64,000 nt of DNA from Tetranychus cinnabarinus (taxonomy: Eukaryota; Arthropoda; Arachnida; Trombidiformes; Tetranychidae): the NCBI GenBank assembly GCA_022266195.1, contig WHVY01000001.1:21514001-21578000 (forward strand). The letters run 5' to 3'. Within the stretch, counting starts at the first letter, position 1; each line of letters begins with the position of its first letter. The position numbers and the translations under genes are program-made. The notes below the pieces were generated by a model. That model saw only the letters and a list, made by a program, of their open reading frames with translations. It was not told the DNA's origin and made no database searches. Shown piece after piece: positions 57,871 to 64,000 of this stretch.

Positions 57871-58477
57871 ATGGAAATGTTTATAGATTTGTTAATCTTT
57901 TCCGCTTTGCTTACGAGTAAGTATTAAAAAGTCCAATTTTGAATACTGTTTGAACAATTATATAATATTTATTTTAATGCCAATTGTTCATTTTCGCCCC
58001 TTTACAGCGTGTTTAGCCGTAGCTTTACCGAAATCGATGCTCATACGCTTATGTGAAACTGCAAGATCAGCTCATGGTTTGGGTTCAACTAAAAGTGAAG
58101 TGACCCAGGCAAAGATGAAGGATGTGCAAAGTTATATTGGTCAGTTTGGATTGTCTTCTCATCGAAAAGAAAGAAACGAACAAATGTTTGAAATCAATCC
58201 AAATAATTGTGGAGTGAACCAGATCTTAAGTGTTTTAAATTATGATCGTGAATATATGGGTGACTGGCCGATGGATTTGCTTGATGTGGCCTCTGAATTA
58301 GTAGCCTCCAGACGGTCTGCAGGTCGTTCTTTAGGACTAACTTTTGAAAGTGAACTATTCAATCCCAACTTAACAATGTATCACATGAGGCAAGATGAAA
58401 AGGCCGCGCAATTGATTGAAAACTATACGGCAAAGTTGGCTAACAAATTTTCACCCAATAGATCCCGAATTTATTGA
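57871..58477 (+). CDS. Secreted protein of tandem family, gene 4 (subtype B, internal deletion)
   Basis: There are two exons, 57871-57916 (46 nt) and 58008-58477, giving 171 residues. The leader MEMFIDLLIFSALLTTCLA has acidic residues where the paralogues have Lys (MEMFID against MKMFIK), which weakens the positive n-region. The mature part begins VALPKSMLIRLCETARSAHG and has NPNNCGVNQILSVLNYDREY. The frame then jumps from FNPNLT directly to MRQDEKAAQLIENY. An in-frame internal deletion has therefore removed the whole conserved SDYC...VQKAVLRI block. It ends FSPNRSRIY instead of the family end. No TATA box is seen and the start lies directly behind a pseudogene fragment, so this copy may be poorly expressed or dying. 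A poly(A) signal lies at about 58505. Confidence 0.65.
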
Positions 58478-58690
58478 TATTTCAAATGTAATGTATTTAT
58501 TACAAATAAAAAAATGTGATTCCATAGATTTTGATGTTTTTTTATTTCAAAACAAAGCAGATCAATTCAGACTGAGATTTATTCAATTACCAAGTCAAAA
58601 CTTATGGTAACAAATCAAATTTAATTTACATTTGACTGAAGTCATATTTTGCATGTTAAATTAATTATATCAGTCCGGAAATGATTGAAC

Positions 58691-58822
58691 CAGACTGGTT
58701 ATTAGCACAAAGACAAACCATTTGTCTAGTTAACCCATTTGTTATCATCTGTGGTTTAAAATTCTGGTTCTGGTTTCATTAAGATATTCATGAAAGTGGC
58801 ATAAATTTGGATCGGTATAAAT
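58691..58822 (+). promoter_or_regulatory. Conserved upstream module and TATA box, secreted pseudogene 5
   Basis: The module (cagactggttattagcacaa ... accatttgtctag) is at 58691-58732 and the TATA box (cggtataaatacc) at 58816-58822. The promoter is better preserved than the gene behind it. Confidence 0.6.
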
Positions 58823-58895
58823 ACCATGGACTTTAAACTTATGGTTTATAAGAAAATTATTCGATACATTGGAACTGTCTACTAAATCAACGAAA

Positions 58896-59660
58896 ATGAA
58901 AATACTAATTAAATTATCAGCCTTTTAGGCTTTGCTTTCAAGTAAGTATCAAACTTATATTCCAAATTTCAACTGATTTTTATATAAAAATGTTATTGTA
59001 TTTATTGTATCGATTATTTTCAGTTTGCTTGGCAGTCAACATAACCATACCGAAGCCGATTCTCATACGATTGAGCGAAACTGCAAGATAAGCTCGTCAT
59101 TTGGATTAAATGAAGATCTAGTTATCCCTTCAATGAACGCTATTTTGAACAATTACATAAAAAGGAATCCAGATCAAGTGGTTCCATGTAACAGTTTAAT
59201 GGATGTTGAAAACGCAGGCATTATTCAAGTTGGAGTTTTATTTGCTATATTAGACTGGTTTAGCGGTTAGATCAACTCGATCTCCCCCAAAATTATCCTG
59301 AAATTTCACCAATCCTCCGATTTTATCCATTCAATCTGCTTTGAATTAATCTGCCCAACACAACTTCACTGATTATTTTGCTTATTAATTTACAACCTCT
59401 TCAAATTGCCCCAATCAAATGCTACAATTAATCTAAACTCGTTTGTTTCTGGTTCTGATTTGGTTTCAAATGCAAATCCAGAAGTCGTTCCTTCATTTAC
59501 CTTCGTTTACTACAAAAATATTGATTCACCAGAATCAGTTGCGATTGAAAATCAAAATGATTTCCAAAGAGCTATCCAGTTGATTGAAAACATTCAAATA
59601 AAATTGACAATCAAGAATCTTAATGGTCATCATCAAATGGTTCAACATTGTGATCGCTGA
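58896..59660 (+). pseudogene. Secreted family pseudogene 5 (subtype A)
   Basis: It has the same two-exon layout (58896-58941, then from 59024). The signal exon has a TAG in place of a Ser codon (positions near 58926), and exon 2 has a second stop early (CKETARS region, AGATAAGCT near 59088). The family Cys of LCETA is Ser here (LSETA), and an extra codon pair is inserted (VNITIPKP). Further breaks occur around 59270-59400. The end still carries subtype A sequence (NATINLNSFVSGSDLVSNA, then IDSPESVAIENQ). It is closest to gene 3 and clearly inactive as a protein. Confidence 0.85.
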
Positions 59661-60397
59661 TTGCATTTCATTAAAAATAAAAGTCTAAAATATATGTTTT
59701 AATAAATCAAAATAATGGATGAATTTATAAAATCGTTTTTAATATGGTTGTTTTGAAAGCAATCGTATTCAATTTCACTTCAACTTGGTTAAAGAAATGC
59801 TATTTACCAATTACCAATTTAAGTATAATATTAGTTTTCAGTGTAACTCTACACAAATAACGGTTTAACATATTGGAGGATTTTAATCATTGAAATTGTC
59901 CGAATCTAACTTATGAGGTTCAAACAGTTGTAGTCGGATTGCCAGTCAAACGATCGTTATTATGTAGCAATTAGTTTGCCATCTACATTAATTATTAATC
60001 ACCTTTTGTAATACAATTATTCGTTCTGATCAGTTCTGCATAATTTAGTTTTTATTAAAATGTAAACATTATTAACAGTTGTTGAAATAGCGACTGTACT
60101 TCATGTTGCCTTGATTGGGAAAATAAGTGACAATAGCAGGATTCCTTTCATAATGGACTGACAATGTAAAGAGACTTTTACCCAAATGATACCAATTATG
60201 GCAACATTTTAATTTTTACCAACAGAACCTTTAATTAACATGTAATGAACATAATCAAATTAAATGTTGATTAGCATAAAGAAACTAAATGAGAAAAACA
60301 TTTGGCATCAACAGGTCATTTTACCATCTTTATCCAACCGCTCTTTCTGTTTTCCTATTAACATGTTATTTTACAAAGGTTATTTTAATGTTGCTCA
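59661..60397. other. Spacer upstream of secreted gene 6
   Basis: About 740 bp of AT-rich DNA; no coding exon or module copy is seen. Confidence 0.45.
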
Positions 60398-60404
60398 TAT
60401 AAAT
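60398..60404 (+). promoter_or_regulatory. TATA box of secreted gene 6
   Basis: The sequence tataaat in the context gctcatataaattg lies about 90 bp upstream of the gene 6 start codon. The subtype A upstream module is absent. Confidence 0.55.
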
Positions 60405-60489
60405 TGTACCTTAATTTGTGTGTTTATTCAGTTAATTATCAACAATTGGAAGGTGCAAAAACAACAGGATCCACAAATTATCAATCAAA

Positions 60490-61379
60490 ATGAAATTGTT
60501 CATTAAATTGATTGCTATTTCAGCCTTAATATCAAGTAAGCGCAATTTATACTTAAAGCCACATGTTAATGTACTTTATCTATACACAATCTTTACCCAA
60601 CATGAAAAGTAAACAAACCAATCTGATTACTAATTTTATCATTTATTTCTCTATTTATCTCAGCCTGTTTAAGTGTTACTTTACCTAAATCTGTTCTCAT
60701 CCGATTGTGTGAAACTGCCCGTTCAACTCGAAACCTAGGCCTTGGTAAAGGTAAAGTAGCCGAAGCCATAATCGATGACATTAAAAGTTATCTTGCCAAA
60801 GGAGCGTCACCCAGAAGAGAAATGGTTCATGTCACAGCTAACAATTATGGTGTATCTCAGATAATTACAATTGCTAATTTCAAACCTGATTATGATACAT
60901 TCGCTCAAATATTAGGTATGTTGAGTGACATCAAAAAACCTACAGTACCTGGTGAGACTTCAACATCTCCTTCTGTGGCTATTTCCACTGCTTTCCCAGC
61001 GGACTCCGATTTACCATCTCTTCCTGATAATACGTTTGATGGACTTGAACCTTCATTAATCAATTCAAGTTTTCCCGATTCACTTCCTGATGATTTTTCC
61101 AATATCTCACCGCCATCTGTTTCAACAGAAACTGCCAATGTTGACTCATCTGTCTCTGGAAATGATTCAGTTGCTGGTGTTGTTCAACAAGTTGTTTCAA
61201 CCTTAACTGCTAATGAATGTTCAAATCTTGATTTTCCAGAGTCACTTGATATTGAAAATCAATCAGAGGTACAAAAGGCCGTTCTCAGAGTAGCATTAAG
61301 TGGATTCAAACAACGAGAGAAACAAATGAAATACCTTGAAAACTATTTAAATGTCGTCAAAGATAAATTATTTGCTTGA
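60490..61379 (+). CDS. Secreted protein of tandem family, gene 6 (subtype B, longest)
   Basis: There are two exons, 60490-60535 (46 nt) and 60664-61379, giving 253 residues, the longest member. The leader MKLFIKLIAISALISTCLS is followed by VTLPKSVLIRLCETARSTRN. Subtype B features are KVAEAIIDDIKSYLAKG and ANNYGVSQIITIANFKPDYD. The middle (~residues 100-165) is a diverged Ser/Pro/Thr-rich segment (GETSTSPSVAISTAFP). The C-terminal block is complete: VVSTLTANECSNLDFPESLD, EVQKAVLRVALSGFKQ and LENYLNVVKDKLFA. It has fewer N-linked sites than gene 3 but more acidic residues. A poly(A) signal lies at about 61520. Its sequence is the most diverged of the readable copies and no lesion is seen, so it may be the oldest functional member. 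Confidence 0.82.
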
Positions 61380-62071
61380 AAATCGCAATCTAGTCAATTG
61401 AACAGTGTATTGCTCAAACAATTGAAATACAATTTTTAACCTTAATTAGCTCAATTAACTATTTGTCAATGTTTCATTATGTTTAAACAACAATTCCCGG
61501 TTGAAAATCAATGTTACAAAATAAAGCAACAAAATGAATTTCAATTTTTGAACTAAAACGCACAGAATTTTAATAATCAGGTCAACAAAGATTATTTTTG
61601 AAAATAAAAAACTTAACAAAACAGTTGGAAATTTAAAATTTTGACAACAAATGAAAAGATTTTTACATTGTAATCTAACAATGTATTACAATGAACGATG
61701 GTTTTTTTACTCAACGTCATAATAGACAGACAACTTGAAATAAGCATTAATGTGCCATAAACTACTTATTCAAGTCTTAACCTATTTCTGTGAGCTCTTT
61801 AATGTCAATCAAGCGACTTTATTTCCCTGTGGTTGATTTAATGATTACTGGTAAAGTTCAAAAGTTGTCCCAACATCAACTCTTTCATTCTCCGTCCTGA
61901 TAGTGATCTTTATAGAAGCCATCAATGTACTCAGAACGAGGTGAATGCCATGAAAGCTTTACTTTGTCTTTAAATGTCACTTTTTGTAGTTGCTTTTTGC
62001 TGATAAAATTGGATAATCATGTTTTTTTACCCTCCATATTTGCATTGAACGTTGCCTCTTGAAAGTTGCCT
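61380..62071. other. Convergent 3' region
   Basis: About 690 bp lie between secreted gene 6 and the stop codon of the minus-strand gene at the right edge. AT-rich and non-coding. Confidence 0.5.
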
Positions 62072-64000
62072 TCAATTGTTGATATTGGAGGTTAATTTGT
62101 ACACACCATTAGCTCTTTTAGTGCCAATTAGTTGATAATACAGTTTACTTATGTACTGATCAAGTTGGAACCAGTAATTGGGATGTTCGGGTGACAATAA
62201 ATCAGCCAAATGTACGGCATAACTAGTAATACCATGCCGCTCTCCATATTGTTGACATTTCCTAACCAATTGAGGCCAAATAAAAGTATAATCTAGGAAA
62301 GAAAGCAAATAGGAACAAATTATTAGTATTACTTTCTGTTTAGACAAAACCCAGCATTAGTTGTTTTATCACTAATATTATGTCTTTTCAGTTAACAAGC
62401 AAAAATTGTAACCAACAAACTGTTGATCACAGCGTAAAGTGTCTCCCACTTTGACAACCGGAAAGGGACATTATGGGTCCATAGAGAAAGAAAAGAGAAA
62501 AGAGAGAGAAGAAGAAACAGTAAGAGTAATTTCCTGTGATGGAAAGAGAAGATAAGTCACAACATGCAAGAGAAAGAAACGTCGACAGATAAATTGGACG
62601 ATTGATGAAGATAAGAGAAGAGAGTGAAGAAGAAGAAGGAGCTATATGACGATTATGATGAATTAGATGATGAAGAGGGAGAGACTAATTATTGTGGCAA
62701 CTGTCATTAAATATTGTACATAATATAAAAACAGTTGAACTGTACAATTTTTGTATTCTCTCTCTTTCTTTTTCTCTTTCTTCCTTTTTTACTGACTGTC
62801 TGTGAAACATCAGTTTGTATCATTTGCCCCTTTATTATCAACCTCCATGACTTATTAATATATTCCTAGTCTCATTTGGTACAATTAGAGTCATCTTTAT
62901 TTGCCTTTCATTTTTATTTCTGTCATCGCCTGTTTTCCTCCTGATTGACTCGTTTTTTCATAATTTATTTTCCAGGTCAAAAGCCGATTCAGTCAATCAT
63001 TGAGTTATCCAGACGTTTGAATTTAATTACAATCACAAGAACAGCTCTCTTTTTTATGTGCCTCTCATTCTGCTTCTTGCTTATAGTTATCATCATTGCC
63101 CTCTTCTTCTTCTTCTTATTCTGCTGCTTTACCACCAGTCTGTATTTTTTTATCAGTCTATCTGATTGAACATCCAATGGTTACTGTTACCAAACCTCTA
63201 ACAACAAGAAAAGTCTGTGAAAAAAGTCTATGAGTGTAAAAAGGAAGAAGGAAAATAAAGTTAATAATAAAATAAACAAGACTGTTGGGTCTTCTTATCA
63301 TAACCAGACCATTGGGGTGACATAGTGTAAGTCGGTATTGAATAATAAAAAAATGAAGTAAAAAGGCAACTCAGAATGGCAGATTGTCGTTATTTTATAG
63401 ATGATTTTCATAATCTGAAATAAATATATACCTTGAGACAGGGAACATGAGATGAGGGTGAGAAAGTTTATCGAGAGTTCCTCTGAATTGGTAATATAAT
63501 CCAATAATTCAATCATTAATTGGCTTCTGAACTGATGGTTGTCCTGGTGAGATCCTCGGTAGACAAGGAATACTTTGTTTACTGTATAATTGTGTGAAAT
63601 ATCTTTCAACACTTGATCATATTTGGTTTTCTTATCGATTGTTTCAATGAAATCGAAAATCTTAACGGATGAATCATCTAATAATCCAAGTTGATTGATA
63701 ATGGATGAATGATAACACAATGGTGATAATGATGATGCTGGTGGTGATAGTAATGAGTTTGACACTGAGGATGATACTGATGAGTTTGAAGAGGCAGAAG
63801 TAAAAGGTGATGATGGAAAAATTGTCGTAAATTTTGAAGATTTACTTGAAGTTAAAATGATAAAATTAGAGACTTTGTCTGTACGCTCAGAGTGTTTCAT
63901 GATTTCGAGTTCAATATCACCTGGTTGACCAAAGATAATATCAACCATGGGCTTATCTGGTGTAGACTGTTGATGATTAAACCGGTTTTTGTAATCACCC
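62072..64000 (-). CDS. Unrecognised protein, C-terminal part (runs off the right edge)
   Basis: I do not recognise this gene. One exon enters from beyond the right edge and runs to a donor at 63432. The last exon is 62292-62072. The junction (CAA G|AT) keeps frame, and the intron of about 1.1 kb contains long purine-rich tracts (62480-62640). The frame is open from 64000, upstream of the Met at 63948, so the protein extends beyond the window. Visible segments are DIIFGQPGDIELEIMKHSER, a Ser-rich insert (~SSNSSVSSSVSNS), KYDQVLKDISHNYTVNKVFL, then DYTFIWPQLVRKCQQYGERH in the last exon and the end LTSNINN. Alternating hydrophobic strands and helices suggest a folded alpha/beta domain, with an intracellular role likely; no membrane segment or signal is seen in this part. 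Confidence 0.65.

Noticed and set aside
62945..63169. Hydrophobic plus-strand frame
   Set aside because: It lies in the intron of the minus-strand gene and results from T/C-rich simple sequence.
1..64000. CRISPR array, operons, tRNA or rRNA genes
   Set aside because: No regularly spaced repeats, bacterial gene organisation, tRNA-like B-box cloverleaf or rRNA sequence was recognised by eye; a tRNA scan would be needed for certainty.

Overview
The window is nuclear DNA of an animal with a compact, AT-rich genome. It has spliceosomal introns, many of them only about 60-100 bp, metazoan housekeeping genes, AATAAA-type polyadenylation signals and no operons. The best lineage evidence is an intron-bearing cyanate lyase gene at 31441-32070 between eukaryotic genes. 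A horizontally acquired cyanase is a known feature of spider mites (Tetranychus urticae and relatives). With the gene density, base composition and short introns, this points to Tetranychus urticae or a close relative. I cannot confirm the species without a search.

Left part (1-15.6 kb): the 5' end of a histidine ammonia-lyase gene on the minus strand, then three intronless plus-strand copies of a cytosolic ALDH1-type aldehyde dehydrogenase. A 700-bp fragment of the neighbouring APC1 gene, over 99% identical to its source, lies behind ALDH copy 2. A 2.5-kb inverted-repeat (foldback) element separates it from copy 3. Copies 2 and 3 share promoter and 3' flank, so the unit was duplicated together with part of APC1.

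Middle part (15.6-43.3 kb): dense single-copy genes. These are APC1 (cell-cycle ubiquitin ligase subunit, 7 exons, minus), a medium-chain acyl-CoA dehydrogenase (plus), an unrecognised zinc-finger protein with Ser/Pro-rich repeats (plus), VPS53 (minus), cyanase (minus), RpL39 (plus), the mitochondrial helicase SUV3 (minus), RpL10A (plus), a SCaMC-like mitochondrial carrier (minus), a small one-span membrane protein with a His/Pro-rich tail (plus) and CNOT11 (plus). APC1/ACADM, cyanase/RpL39 and SUV3/RpL10A are divergent pairs with short shared upstream regions.

Right part (43.3-64 kb): about 6 kb of gene-poor, simple-sequence-rich DNA, then a tandem cluster at 49.4-61.4 kb of short secreted proteins of a family I do not recognise. 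There are five readable genes, one full-length pseudogene and two decayed fragments. Every copy has a 46-nt first exon encoding most of the signal peptide, a short phase-1 intron and a second exon that begins near the cleavage site. Two subtypes alternate along the array, and one subtype carries a conserved upstream promoter module. A Tc1/mariner-like MITE and a second copy of the foldback element are inserted between members. This cluster is the best candidate for an undescribed system; mite-specific secreted or salivary proteins are a reasonable guess but are not shown by the sequence. The window ends inside a minus-strand gene of unknown function.
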